From: Massilia aquatica
GTDB lineage: Bacteria; Pseudomonadota; Gammaproteobacteria; Burkholderiales; Burkholderiaceae_D
Length of the DNA: 64,000 nucleotides
Direction of reading: 5' to 3'
Assembly (NCBI RefSeq): GCF_011682045.1
Contig: NZ_VVIW01000029.1
Coordinates: 23,920 to 87,919, forward strand
The translations under genes and the position numbers were made by a program. The notes beneath the pieces were generated by a model. That model was not told where the DNA came from. It did no database searches and worked only from the letters and a program-made list of their open reading frames with translations. This document shows, piece after piece, positions 15,343 through 24,596 of this stretch. Position 1 is the first letter of the stretch. Each line of letters begins with the position of its first letter.

Positions 15343-15792
15343 ATGAGTATTGTTGACAATAAAAAAGCATTCCACGACTACTTCATCGAGGACCGGTACG
15401 AAGCCGGTATCGTGCTCGAAGGATGGGAAGTCAAGGCGATTCGCGATTCGCGCGTCCAGATCAAGGAGGCGTACGTGGTCGTGCGCGGGGACGAACTGTT
15501 CCTGTTCGGCGCGCATATCAGCGCGCTGTCGACCGCGTCGTCATTTACCCACCCCGAAGCGGTCCGCACGCGCAAGCTGCTGCTGCACCGCGCCGAAGTC
15601 GACAAGCTGATCGGCAAGGTCGAGCGCTCCGGCTACACCCTGGTGCCGATCAACCTGCACTTCAAGGGTGGCCGGGTCAAGTGCGAGATTGGCCTTGCCA
15701 AGGGCAAGAAGCAGCACGACAAGCGCGCCACCGAGAAAGAACGCGACGGCAAGCGCGAGGTTGCCGCTGCGATGAAAACGCACAGCCGCTAA
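15343..15792 (+). CDS. smpB: SsrA (tmRNA)-binding protein SmpB
   Basis: 149 residues, normal length. It needs tmRNA to rescue stalled ribosomes. Family marks include [39 protein letters not shown] and the basic C-terminal tail [18 protein letters not shown], which inserts into the ribosomal mRNA channel. Divergent from ratA. The ssrA gene itself is not in this window. Confidence 0.96.
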   Translation: MSIVDNKKAFHDYFIEDRYEAGIVLEGWEVKAIRDSRVQIKEAYVVVRGDELFLFGAHISALSTASSFTHPEAVRTRKLLLHRAEVDKLIGKVERSGYTLVPINLHFKGGRVKCEIGLAKGKKQHDKRATEKERDGKREVAAAMKTHSR

Positions 15793-15806
15793 ACACGGCT
15801 GGCAAT

Positions 15807-15839
15807 GCCGCCGCTGCCGCGCCCTGCGGCAACGGCGGC
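15807..15839. terminator. Bidirectional hairpin between smpB and MFS gene
   Basis: GCCGCCG-C-TGCCGC and GCGGCA-A-CGGCGGC form a 13-bp stem with one mismatch and a 5-base loop, between two convergent genes. No T-run is visible; it is taken as a shared terminator from its position. Confidence 0.55.
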
Positions 15840-15841
15840 CC

Positions 15842-17038
15842 TCAGGCCACCTGCAGCGCAGGGCGCGCCATCAGCAGACTCAAACGCCAGCACAGGAAGC
15901 TCAGCACCAGCGAGCCGCCGACCCCGCACGCCAGTTTCAGCGCGCTGTCGAACAGCAGCGGCGCCAGCATGCCCGACACCAGCGCGAACGCCATCATCTG
16001 GATGAAGGCCATCATCGACGACGCCAGGCCCCGGTTATGCGGAAACAGCGACAAGGCCCCGACCTGGATCGCCGGCATGGCCACCGCCAGGCCGAAGGTG
16101 TACACCGCCAGCGGCAGCACCGCCCACGGAATGGCGGCCACGAACATCAGGTTGTAGCCGATGCTGATCACGCTGCCCGCCGCCATGATGCCGAAACCGA
16201 TCCACATCATCTTGGCTGGCGCAATCCGCGCGGCCGCCTTGCCGCCCCAGGCCGACCCGACCACCATGCCGCCGATCATGGGAATGAACAGCCACGCAAA
16301 TGCCGTCTCAGGCAGGTGCAGGATATCCATGACGAAATTGGCCGCCGAGCCGATGTACAGCGACAAGCCGCTGAAGGCCAGCCCGACCGCGAGCGAGAGC
16401 AGCAAGAATTGCGGATGGCGCAGCACTTTCAGGTAATTTTTGGCGATCGCGATGCCGTGGAAGGCATGCCGCTGCGCCTTGGGCAAGCTTTCCGGCAAGC
16501 CGCGATAGACCAGCAGCATCATCAGGGCGCCGAACACGGCCAGGAACACGAAGGTCGAGCGCCAGCCGAAGTGCACGTGCAGGTAGCCGCCCAGCACCGG
16601 CGCGATGGCCGGGGCCAGCCCGAACACCATCATGATGTGCGACATGATGCGCTGCGCATGCGCCTGGTCGTGCGAAAAACGGTCCTGCACGATGGCTTGC
16701 CCGATCACCGAGCCGGCGCCCGCCGCCAGGCCCTGCAGCGCGCGGCAGGCCAGCAGTACGCCGAAGCTGGGCGCGAACACGGCGCCCAGCGAGGCCAGGG
16801 TGTACACCGCCAGCGCGACCAGGATCACCGGGCGGCGCCCGAACGAGTCCGACAGGGTGCCGTAAAACAGCATCATGAAGGCAAAGGTGAACAGGAACAC
16901 GCTCAGGGTTTGCTGCACCGCCAGCGGGCCGACCGCAAATTCGCGCCCGATCGCCGGGATGGACGGCAGGTAGGTATCGATGGCGAGAGCGCCGACCATC
17001 CCCAGGCAAGCCAGGATCACTGTTAACATTCGCTGCAT
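15842..17038 (-). CDS. Bcr/CflA family MFS drug exporter
   Basis: A 398-residue inner-membrane protein with 12 hydrophobic segments. The first loop DTYLPSIPAIGREF and LYGTLSDSFGRRPVILVAL (motif A) are typical of Bcr/CflA multidrug efflux proteins driven by proton exchange. The frame opens at 17074, but the basic stretch before MQRMLTVILACLG is not family-like, so ATG 17038 is chosen. The substrate cannot be told from sequence. It shares a hairpin with convergent smpB. Export of the pigment or its precursors is possible but nothing links it to the distant pig operon. Confidence 0.85.
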   Translation of the reverse strand: MQRMLTVILACLGMVGALAIDTYLPSIPAIGREFAVGPLAVQQTLSVFLFTFAFMMLFYGTLSDSFGRRPVILVALAVYTLASLGAVFAPSFGVLLACRALQGLAAGAGSVIGQAIVQDRFSHDQAHAQRIMSHIMMVFGLAPAIAPVLGGYLHVHFGWRSTFVFLAVFGALMMLLVYRGLPESLPKAQRHAFHGIAIAKNYLKVLRHPQFLLLSLAVGLAFSGLSLYIGSAANFVMDILHLPETAFAWLFIPMIGGMVVGSAWGGKAAARIAPAKMMWIGFGIMAAGSVISIGYNLMFVAAIPWAVLPLAVYTFGLAVAMPAIQVGALSLFPHNRGLASSMMAFIQMMAFALVSGMLAPLLFDSALKLACGVGGSLVLSFLCWRLSLLMARPALQVA

Positions 17039-17145
17039 GCGGTAACGCCTTATGTAAAAACGGCAGCGCACCATGCGGCCAACCGAGGCCGCAATTTTAC
17101 CGGCATTTGGGAAACGTTACCGGAGAGCCAGAGATTGCCGGGGCG

Positions 17146-17814
17146 TTACGGCATCCTCATCCCGAAGCGTTCAAGGCGCGGCATCCAGTTGCCGTCGATC
17201 GCGGCCGAGGCCAGGATGCGCTCGGCGCGCCCGATCAGCAGATGGCGCGGCACCATGCCCACCATGCGCGAATCGGCGCTGCGGTCCCGATTGTCGCCGA
17301 GCATCATGAACTGGTCTTTCGGCACCGTCACCGGCCCGAAGCTGCGCGGCGCCATCAGTTCGGGAATAACCTGGATGCGGCGGCGGTGACCGGCGAAGGT
17401 TTCGTCGACGTTCTGGGCGCTAACGCGGGTGCCGTCGCCAAGCGGCTCGAGCGCCGCGCCGGCGGCGGCGTAGCTGGCCGGCTGGCCGTTGATGATCAGC
17501 TGCTCGTCGCGCATTTCGACAATGTCGCCAGGCAGCGCGACCAGGCGCTTGATCAGGCGCGTGCCGTCAAGCGGCGAGGAAAACGTCACCACGTCGCCGC
17601 GCTGCGGCTCGCCCAGGCGCGCCAGCACCACGTCGGTCAGCGGAATCTTGACGTTGTACGCGAGGCGGTTGACGAAGACAACGTCGCCTTCGAGCAGGTT
17701 CGGGCGCATCGAGCCCGACGGAATCGGATTCCAGTCCGCCACGGCGGTTCGGAACAGTCCGAATAACAACAGAAACGCCAACCAGCCCTTGTTCTCGCGC
17801 AGCAGTTTTTTCAT
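17146..17814 (-). CDS. Signal peptidase I family protein
   Basis: 222 residues. It removes signal peptides from exported proteins at the outer face of the inner membrane. One N-terminal membrane helix (WLAFLLLFGLF) is followed by the serine motif IPSGSMRPNLLEGD and the lysine motif RLIKRLVALPGD, giving the Ser/Lys dyad. MLGDNRDRSADSR is box D/E. It lacks the second transmembrane helix and cytosolic loop of long LepB forms and is not next to lepA or rnc. It may therefore be a second copy. ATG 17814 has GGGGAGG upstream. Confidence 0.9.
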   Translation of the reverse strand: MKKLLRENKGWLAFLLLFGLFRTAVADWNPIPSGSMRPNLLEGDVVFVNRLAYNVKIPLTDVVLARLGEPQRGDVVTFSSPLDGTRLIKRLVALPGDIVEMRDEQLIINGQPASYAAAGAALEPLGDGTRVSAQNVDETFAGHRRRIQVIPELMAPRSFGPVTVPKDQFMMLGDNRDRSADSRMVGMVPRHLLIGRAERILASAAIDGNWMPRLERFGMRMP

Positions 17815-17999
17815 TCCAGCCTCCCCTGTAAGTAATGGGCAAGTTATACGCGGCAGGTCTTTAACGATGCTTAACGCCGGCGGCGGCCTGACTATTTGAA
17901 TAAGATTGCTTGCGTAAAATATCCATTACTGCCAGAATCCTGCGACGCCACGTGCGTCCTGCCCTCTTCCCTATCTTCAGTTCTTCTATTCCGACCAGC

Positions 18000-18605
18000 A
18001 TGCAACCACGTTCGCTTTACCTCGCGCTTCTCCTCGCCAGCCTGTGCACCGGCGCCCACGCGGGCCTGAACAAATGCAAGGGGGCCAACGGGCACCCCGT
18101 CTACCAGAGTGCGCCGTGCCCGCCGCCGGCCAGTGCCTACGCGAAAAAGATGCCGGCCCTGGCCGAGCGCAATGCACAGGTCAAGCAGCAAAAGGTAGAA
18201 GAAAAACAGCGCTACGCCGACGACCGCCCGGGCGCCAACTGGGACCCGTCGCGCAAGCCGTCCGCCTCGCTGCCGCCGCAGGTGCCCACTCCCGTGCCAG
18301 GCCAGGCCAGCGTGCAGGCACAGGCAACGCCGGCAGCGCCTGCGAAATCGGCGTCACGCGGCGCCCCGCCAGGCGACTATCAGGAAAAACTGGCTGCCCA
18401 GAAACTCGAAGCCGAAAATGCCAAAATCCGCGCCGGCAACAAGGCCATCGAATGCAACAACGAACGCCAGCAACTGGCAGTGGCGAGGGATGGGCGCGGC
18501 GTGCATACCGTCAACAACAAGGGCGAGCGCAACTTTCTTTCGGATCCGCAGCGCGATGCCGCGATCGCCGAAGCCGAACGGCGCGTCGCGCGCGCCTGCC
18601 GGTAA
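18000..18605 (+). CDS. DUF4124-like exported protein
   Basis: 201 residues. A signal peptide (LYLALLLASLCTGAHA) precedes a short cysteine-containing domain (LNKCKGANGHPVYQSAPCPPP), a glutamine/alanine/proline-rich linker and a helical C-terminus (AIAEAERRVARACR). The plan is the same as in the protein at 13966-14487, including the conserved NNKGE patch before the C-terminus. The frame opens at 17910 but ATG 18000 starts the signal peptide. Function unknown. Confidence 0.72.
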   Translation: MQPRSLYLALLLASLCTGAHAGLNKCKGANGHPVYQSAPCPPPASAYAKKMPALAERNAQVKQQKVEEKQRYADDRPGANWDPSRKPSASLPPQVPTPVPGQASVQAQATPAAPAKSASRGAPPGDYQEKLAAQKLEAENAKIRAGNKAIECNNERQQLAVARDGRGVHTVNNKGERNFLSDPQRDAAIAEAERRVARACR

Positions 18606-18663
18606 GTCCGGCAGGCTGCCAGCGCAACATGCCAGTGGCAGCGACCGTCATTGCGTCAGGTAG

Positions 18664-19458
18664 CTACGGCTCCTTGACCGCCGCCAGCGCCATGTTTTCA
18701 ACCAGGCCCGGCGCGACCAGCTTGAGAAAGCGCCCCGCCTTGCCCCTGGCGGTCATGACCACCTCGCGTCGGCGCCCCTCCATGCCGTCGATAATCAGGC
18801 GCGCGCATTCTTCCACCCCCATCGCGCCCTCTTCCTTGAGCAGGCTTTTGCCGAGTTGCCCTCCGGCCGCGTTGTAGCCGTGATGGCGGATCTGCGTGGC
18901 CACCACGCCCGGGTACGCAGTCGTCACGCTCACGCCAGCGCCCTTCAATTCGGCGCGCAGGGCTTCGAAAAATCCCGCCATGGCGAACTTGGTCGCCGCG
19001 TACGCGGTGCGCCCCGGCACACCGACCAGTCCCGCCAGCGACGACACCGCCACGATGCTCCCGCGCGAAGCCTTCAGGTGCGCCAGCGCCGCGTGGGTGC
19101 ACCACACGCTGCCCCACAGGTTCACGCGCATCAGGTCTTCGTACCAGCCCAGGTCCTGCACGTCTTCAAACAGGGCGTGCGCCGAGCGCCCGGCGTTGTT
19201 GACCAGGGCGTCGATGCGGCCGAAGCGCGCCACGGCGGCGGCAATGAGCGCAATGCACTCGGCCTGCACCGACACATCGGTCGGCACGGCCAGGGTGTGC
19301 GCGCCGAGCGAGCCGCACTGCCCCGCCACCTCGTCGAGCATGGCGCCGTTGCGGGCGGCCAGCACCAGCGCCACCTGGGCGCCGCCACGCGCGGCCAGCT
19401 GGCGCGCCATCTCGGCGCCAATGCCGTCCGAACTGCCGGTAATGACAATCACGCGCAT
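18664..19458 (-). CDS. Short-chain dehydrogenase/reductase
   Basis: 264 residues of the classical SDR fold: the cofactor motif TGSSDGIGAEMA at residues 7-18, NNAG near residue 88, a catalytic Ser in VSSLAGLVG and the YAATK active-site motif near residue 155. The C-terminus has a hydrophobic RFLKLVAPGLVENMALAAV stretch, as in SDRs that touch membranes. Substrate unknown. It follows the stomatin-like gene by 9 bp, so the three genes from 20833 to 18664 probably form an operon. ATG 19458 has GGGAGCGGGC upstream. Confidence 0.85.
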   Translation of the reverse strand: MRVIVITGSSDGIGAEMARQLAARGGAQVALVLAARNGAMLDEVAGQCGSLGAHTLAVPTDVSVQAECIALIAAAVARFGRIDALVNNAGRSAHALFEDVQDLGWYEDLMRVNLWGSVWCTHAALAHLKASRGSIVAVSSLAGLVGVPGRTAYAATKFAMAGFFEALRAELKGAGVSVTTAYPGVVATQIRHHGYNAAGGQLGKSLLKEEGAMGVEECARLIIDGMEGRRREVVMTARGKAGRFLKLVAPGLVENMALAAVKEP

Positions 19459-19467
19459 GCCCGCTCC

Positions 19468-20385
19468 CTATTTCTGTGTTTTGACGATCTGCATGGCGCT
19501 GGCGATCAAGCCGCTCATCTCGCCCAGGTTGGCCGGCACGATGATCGAATTGTTGGTCTTGGCCAGCTCCGAGAACGCGTGCACGTACTGCTCGGCCACC
19601 TTGAGGTTGACCGCATCCTGCCCCCCCGGCTCGCGGATGGCGGCGCCGATCTGGCGCAGCGCGTCGGCGTTCGCTTCGGCCAGCGCCACGATGGCCTTGG
19701 CCTGGCCTTCGGCGCGGTTGATCGAGGCTTGCTTCTCGCCTTCGGAACGGGCAATCGCCGCTTCGCGCTCGCCGGTGGCGATGTTGATCTGCTCCTGCTT
19801 GCGTCCTTCCGAGGCGGCGATCAGGGCGCGTTTTTCGCGTTCGGCGGTAATCTGGGCCTGCATTGCGTGCAGGATTTCCTGCGGCGGCGTCAGGTCCTTG
19901 ATTTCGTAGCGCAGCACCTTCACGCCCCAGTTGGCGGCCGATTCATCGATCGCGTTGACGATGGTGATGTTGATGTGATCGCGCTCTTCAAACGTTTTAT
20001 CGAGCTCCATCTTGCCGATCACCGAGCGCAGGGTAGTCTGGGCCAGCTGGGTGATGGCCGCCAGGTAGTTCGACGAGCCGTACGAGGCGCGCATCGGATC
20101 GGTGATCTGGAAGTACAGGATGCCGTCCACCTGCAGCTGGGTGTTATCTCTCGTGATGCAGACCTGCGGCGGCACGTCGAGCGGAATCTCCTTGAGAATG
20201 TGCTTGTAGGCGATGCGGTCGATGAACGGCAACACGATGGACAGGCCCGGCACCAGGGTCTTGTGGTATTTGCCGAGGCGTTCGACCACCCAGGCGTGCT
20301 GCTGCGGCACGACGTTGATCGCCATGAAGGCAAACACCACCACCACGGCCAGAACGATGAGTGAGAATATTCCGAAACCTTCCAT
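19468..20385 (-). CDS. SPFH/band 7 (stomatin-like, QmcA type) protein
   Basis: 305 residues. One N-terminal membrane helix (LIVLAVVVVFAFMAINVV) is followed by a band 7/SPFH domain (VVERLGKYHKTLVPGLSIVLP through LRYEIKDLTPP). A coiled-coil region rich in Ala/Glu/Gln (REAAIARSEGEKQASINRAE) comes next. Such proteins form membrane-bound oligomers and often scaffold FtsH-type proteases. The partner NfeD gene lies directly upstream (25-bp gap), the usual pair. ATG 20385 has AAGGAGCAGG before it. Confidence 0.92.
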   Translation of the reverse strand: MEGFGIFSLIVLAVVVVFAFMAINVVPQQHAWVVERLGKYHKTLVPGLSIVLPFIDRIAYKHILKEIPLDVPPQVCITRDNTQLQVDGILYFQITDPMRASYGSSNYLAAITQLAQTTLRSVIGKMELDKTFEERDHINITIVNAIDESAANWGVKVLRYEIKDLTPPQEILHAMQAQITAEREKRALIAASEGRKQEQINIATGEREAAIARSEGEKQASINRAEGQAKAIVALAEANADALRQIGAAIREPGGQDAVNLKVAEQYVHAFSELAKTNNSIIVPANLGEMSGLIASAMQIVKTQK

Positions 20386-20410
20386 AGCCTGCTCCTTTGG
20401 GTTGTTGTCG

Positions 20411-20833
20411 TTAGCTGTTGGCGACGATCAGGCGACTGCCCTGTACTTCAACGATCCTGAAACTGCCTGCTTCGGCCAGCGCGCCGGGACCGAGTTCCAC
20501 GTCCCACGGTGCGCCGCGGTACATGACGCGCGCCTTGCCGTCGGTCCAGGTGGTTACGTGCACGCTCTGGCCGATGTCCATGTTCACGTTGGGGTCGCGC
20601 GCGGTGTCCTGGCGCTTCGGCGCGCCGAAGCGGCTGCGATGCAGCACGCCGGTGGCAATCGCCCCGACCACGGCGGCGGTAAGGATCTGGAGCGGCATCC
20701 CGAAGCCTGTCAGCGCCGCGATGGCGCCGCATGCCAGGCCGATGGCAATCATCAGCAGGTAAAACGTGCCCGTGAAGAGTTCGAAAATGACCAATGCGCC
20801 AGCTGCCGCCAGCCACCACGTCCAATCAGCCAT
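20411..20833 (-). CDS. NfeD family membrane protein
   Basis: 140 residues. Two to three N-terminal membrane segments (WTWWLAAAGALVIFELF; LLMIAIGLACGAIAAL; a third ILTAAVVGAIATGV) precede an OB-fold-like soluble domain (VHVTTWTDGKARVMYRGAPWDVEL). It is a short NfeD protein that pairs with the stomatin-like gene downstream. ATG 20833 has a strong GGAGGAATATC; the frame opens at 20872 without support. Confidence 0.88.
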   Translation of the reverse strand: MADWTWWLAAAGALVIFELFTGTFYLLMIAIGLACGAIAALTGFGMPLQILTAAVVGAIATGVLHRSRFGAPKRQDTARDPNVNMDIGQSVHVTTWTDGKARVMYRGAPWDVELGPGALAEAGSFRIVEVQGSRLIVANS

Positions 20834-21045
20834 GATATTCCTCCAAAGGCGGACCCAGATTATGAAAAACAAAAACCCCCGTGGCCCGGCATGGACGACG
20901 AGGGTGCAAATTTGTTGAAAAGCCGGTTTTTATGATGGTCTTGTTGGATTGACTTTGATGCGCTTAGTCTAGCGCGTTTTGCGGAAGTGTCAATCCTATT
21001 TGCCGTCGCTCGGCGGCGAACAGACAAAACGTGGACCCCACAACG

Positions 21046-21113
21046 AAAAACCGCCGTTTCCGCCAATGGCGGGAACGACGGCTTGACGTGTAACGCCGTT
21101 GAGCGGCGTTACA
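21046..21113 (-). terminator. Terminator hairpins after ppsA, including a REP-like palindrome
   Basis: Nearest to the ppsA stop is a perfect 9-bp stem (TGTAACGCC, 21089-21097, with 21105-21113). Next is a palindrome at 21056-21076 (GTTTCCGCC-AAT-GGCGGGAAC) whose outer arms pair into CCGCC/GGCGG and which is followed on the minus strand by TTTTT at 21046-21050. The second element resembles two copies near 56463 and 56556. Confidence 0.65.
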
Positions 21114-21132
21114 TGGCGCAGGGCACCAGCTA

Positions 21133-23565
21133 TTACAGCGCGGCCAGCTTCTGCCAGGTATCGATCACCGAGTCAGGATTGAGCGACATCGACTCGATGC
21201 CCTCGCCCATCAGCCATGCCGCAAAATCTGGATGGTCGGACGGCCCCTGGCCGCAGATGCCGATGTACTTGCCCTGGTCGCGGCACGCCTTGATCGCCAT
21301 CGACAGCAGCGCCTTGACCGCCGGATCACGCTCGTCGAAGTCGGCCGCCAGCAGCGCCATGCCCGAATCGCGGTCCAGGCCGAGCGTGAGCTGGGTCAGG
21401 TCGTTGGAACCGATCGAAAAGCCATCGAAGTGCTGCAGGAACTCGTTGGCCAGGATCGCATTCGACGGCACTTCGCACATCATGATCAGGCGCAGGCCGT
21501 TTTCGCCGCGCTTGAGGCCATTCTTGGCCAGCAGATTGACCACTTTCTCAGCCTGGCCCAGGGTACGCACGAACGGCACCATGATCTCGACGTTGGTCAG
21601 GCCCATGTCGTTGCGCACGCGCTTCATGGCCGCGCATTCCATCTCGAACGACTCGGCAAAGTCCGGCGACAGGTAGCGCGCGGCGCCACGGAAACCGAGC
21701 ATCGGGTTTTCTTCATCCGGCTCGTAACGCGAACCGCCGATCAGCTTCTTGTACTCGTTCGACTTGAAGTCGGACAGGCGCACGATGACCGGCTTCGGCC
21801 AGAACGCGGCCGCAATCGTCGCGATCCCTTCGGCCAACTTGTCGACGTAGAAGGCCTTTGGCGAGGCATGGCCGCGCGCCACCGATTCCACCGCTTTTTT
21901 CAGGTCGGCATCGATGTTCGGATACTCGAGAATCGCTTTTGGGTGCACGCCAATATTGTTATTGATGATGAACTCGAGGCGCGCCAGGCCCACGCCGCCG
22001 TTCGGAATCGACTGGAAGTCGAAGGCCAGCTGCGGGTTCCCGACGTTCATCATGATCTTGGTGGCGATCGGCGGCAGTTCGCCGCGCGCCACTTCCGACA
22101 CTTCCGTTTCCAGCAAGCCGTCGTAGATCATGCCCTCGTCGCCTTCGGCGCAGGACACGGTGACCAGCATGCCGTCTTTCAGCGTTTCGGTGGCGTCGCC
22201 GCAGCCGACAACGGCCGGCACGCCCAGTTCGCGCGCGATGATGGCCGCGTGGCAGGTACGCCCGCCGCGGTTGGTGACGATGGCCGAAGCGCGCTTCATC
22301 ACCGGTTCCCAGTTAGGGTCGGTCATGTCGGCCACCAGCACGTCGCCCGGCTGCACACGTTCCATTTCGGACGGATCGTGAATCACGCGCACGCGGCCCG
22401 CGCCGATCTTCTGGCCGATGGCGCGGCCCTGCGCCAGCACCGTGCCGCTGCCTTTGAGCTTGAAGCGCTGCTGGGCGTCGGTGGGTTTTTGCTGCGACTT
22501 GACGGTCTCGGGACGCGCCTGCAGGATGTACAGCTTGCCGTCGCGGCCATCCTTGCCCCACTCGATGTCCATCGGACGGCCGTAGTGGTTTTCGATGATG
22601 ACGGCGTACTTGGCCAGTTCCACCACTTCGGCGTCGTTGAGCGAATAGCGGTTGCGCATTTCGATCGGCACATCGACGGTCTTGACCGAGCGGCCGGCTT
22701 TGGCTTCGGCGGTAAATTCCATCTTCACCAATTTGGAGCCAATATTGCGGCGGATCACGGGCGACTTGCCCTGTTCCAGCATCGGTTTATGCACATAGAA
22801 TTCGTCGGGATTGACCGCGCCCTGCACCACCGTCTCACCCAGACCGTAGCTGGAGGTGACGAACACCACGTCCTTAAAACCCGATTCGGTATCGATCGTA
22901 AACATCACGCCGGCCGCGCCCAGGTCGGAGCGCACCATGCGCTGCACGCCAGCCGACAACGCCACTTCGGCGTGGGTAAAGCCCTTGTGCACGCGGTAGG
23001 AAATGGCGCGGTCGTTGTACAGCGACGCGAACACGTGCTTCATCGCTTCCAGCACGTTGTCGATGCCGACCACGTTCAGGAAACTCTCCTGCTGGCCCGC
23101 GAACGACGCATCCGGCAGATCTTCGGCGGTGGCCGAGGAACGCACGGCGAACGACATTTCGACTTCGGAATCGGCCACCAGCCGCGCATAAAAGGTGCGG
23201 ATTTCTTCTTCCAGGCGGGCCTGGAACGGCGTTTCGACGATCCATTTGCGGATCTCGGCGCCGGCGGCGGCGAGCGAGCGCACGTCGTCGATGTTCAGGC
23301 CTTCGAGGCGGGTGGCAATGCGGTCGCCCAGCGACGGGCCGCCGTCGATGCCGTGCGCCAAAAAGTCGCGGAAGGCGTCGGCCGTGGTGGCAAAGCCGCC
23401 CGGCACGCGCACGCCGGCGCCGGCCAGCTGGCTGATCATTTCGCCGAGCGAAGCGTTCTTGCCGCCGACGGATTCCACATCCGTCATGCGCAATTTCTCG
23501 AACGATGCCACGTACACCCCGGTGCGATCCGGTTCCTTCAATGCTGCGGTAGACAACTTGGTCAT
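21133..23565 (-). CDS. ppsA: Phosphoenolpyruvate synthase
   Basis: Makes PEP from pyruvate and ATP in gluconeogenesis. The 810 residues include an ATP-grasp domain at the N-terminus ([15 protein letters not shown] near residue 30). The swivelling phosphohistidine domain has [21 protein letters not shown] (His near residue 440) and the C-terminal PEP-binding barrel has MCEVPSNAI. The frame is open to 23766, but MTKLSTAAL at 23565 fits. It is divergent from its regulator ppsR, the usual pairing. PigC in this window is a distant relative of the same fold. Confidence 0.96.
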   Translation of the reverse strand: MTKLSTAALKEPDRTGVYVASFEKLRMTDVESVGGKNASLGEMISQLAGAGVRVPGGFATTADAFRDFLAHGIDGGPSLGDRIATRLEGLNIDDVRSLAAAGAEIRKWIVETPFQARLEEEIRTFYARLVADSEVEMSFAVRSSATAEDLPDASFAGQQESFLNVVGIDNVLEAMKHVFASLYNDRAISYRVHKGFTHAEVALSAGVQRMVRSDLGAAGVMFTIDTESGFKDVVFVTSSYGLGETVVQGAVNPDEFYVHKPMLEQGKSPVIRRNIGSKLVKMEFTAEAKAGRSVKTVDVPIEMRNRYSLNDAEVVELAKYAVIIENHYGRPMDIEWGKDGRDGKLYILQARPETVKSQQKPTDAQQRFKLKGSGTVLAQGRAIGQKIGAGRVRVIHDPSEMERVQPGDVLVADMTDPNWEPVMKRASAIVTNRGGRTCHAAIIARELGVPAVVGCGDATETLKDGMLVTVSCAEGDEGMIYDGLLETEVSEVARGELPPIATKIMMNVGNPQLAFDFQSIPNGGVGLARLEFIINNNIGVHPKAILEYPNIDADLKKAVESVARGHASPKAFYVDKLAEGIATIAAAFWPKPVIVRLSDFKSNEYKKLIGGSRYEPDEENPMLGFRGAARYLSPDFAESFEMECAAMKRVRNDMGLTNVEIMVPFVRTLGQAEKVVNLLAKNGLKRGENGLRLIMMCEVPSNAILANEFLQHFDGFSIGSNDLTQLTLGLDRDSGMALLAADFDERDPAVKALLSMAIKACRDQGKYIGICGQGPSDHPDFAAWLMGEGIESMSLNPDSVIDTWQKLAAL

Positions 23566-23744
23566 AACAAACACCCTTACTGATAGTAGAAATCTGTTCG
23601 CAGAGCGGGACTGACTATGTTTTCTTGTTATTCTTGGGGCCGTGCCGCACAATTGATGCGTTGCAGAGCATTTTACAGCCTGCGCCGCGAATTTACAGCG
23701 CACAACTTGAAACATTGGCAGCACAGGAAGCCGACACGACAAAT

Positions 23745-24593
23745 ATGACCACAGAACCACGCCCACCCCTGCCCACCTCCGCCCGGACCGTGTTTTTCGT
23801 TTCCGATGGCACAGGTATTACCGCAGAGACATTCGGCCACGCCGTCCTCACCCAGTTCGAAATGCGTTTCCGCCAGGTACGCCTGCCCTTCATCGACACG
23901 CTCGACAAGGCCTACGACGCGGCGCGCAAGATCAACGAGGCGCTCACCACCGACGGCCAGCGCCCGATCGTGTTCTCGACCCTGGTCAAGCCCGACCTGT
24001 CGAACGTGATCCGGCAGTCGCGCGGCATGCACATGGACTTGATCCAGACTTTTGTTGCCCCACTGGAACAGGAACTGGGCGTCAAGTCGACCCACACCAT
24101 CGGGCGCTCGCACAATATTGTCGACAGCCAGGAGTACAAGAACCGCATCGAAGCGATCAATTTCTCGCTGGCGCATGACGATGGGCAGTCGCACAAGAAC
24201 CTGTCGGCCGCCGATGTGATCCTGGTGGGCGTGTCGCGCTCGGGCAAGACCCCCACCAGCCTGTATTTGGCGATGCAGTACGGCATCAAAGCGGCCAACT
24301 ATCCGCTCATTCCCGACGATTTCGAGCGCGGCCGCCTGCCCTCGTCGCTGCCGCCGTTCCGCGACAAGATTTTTGGCCTGTCGATCACGCCGGAGCGCCT
24401 GTCCGAAATCCGCCATGAGCGGCGCGCCGGCAGCAAGTACGCGTCGATCGAGAATTGCCGCTACGAAGTCAACGAGGCCGAGCTGATGATGAAGCGCGAA
24501 GGCATCCGCTGGCTGTCGTCGACCACCAAGTCCATCGAGGAAATCGCCACCACCATTTTGCAGGAAATCAAACCGGATCGGCGCGAGTATTAA
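23745..24593 (+). CDS. ppsR: PEP synthase regulatory protein (bifunctional kinase/pyrophosphorylase)
   Basis: 282 residues of the DUF299 family. It switches PpsA off and on by ADP-dependent phosphorylation of a threonine and Pi-dependent removal. [19 protein letters not shown] opens the domain and the P-loop [15 protein letters not shown] lies near residue 162. The frame opens at 23625, but MTTEP at 23745 leaves the usual short N-terminal extension. The next gene starts three bases after the stop. Confidence 0.95.
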   Translation: MTTEPRPPLPTSARTVFFVSDGTGITAETFGHAVLTQFEMRFRQVRLPFIDTLDKAYDAARKINEALTTDGQRPIVFSTLVKPDLSNVIRQSRGMHMDLIQTFVAPLEQELGVKSTHTIGRSHNIVDSQEYKNRIEAINFSLAHDDGQSHKNLSAADVILVGVSRSGKTPTSLYLAMQYGIKAANYPLIPDDFERGRLPSSLPPFRDKIFGLSITPERLSEIRHERRAGSKYASIENCRYEVNEAELMMKREGIRWLSSTTKSIEEIATTILQEIKPDRREY

Positions 24594-24596
24594 TAC

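Noticed and set aside
15842..17038. MFS exporter as part of the pigment pathway
   Set aside because: Separated from the pig operon by guaA, guaB and other genes, with its own convergent terminator; no evidence of a link.
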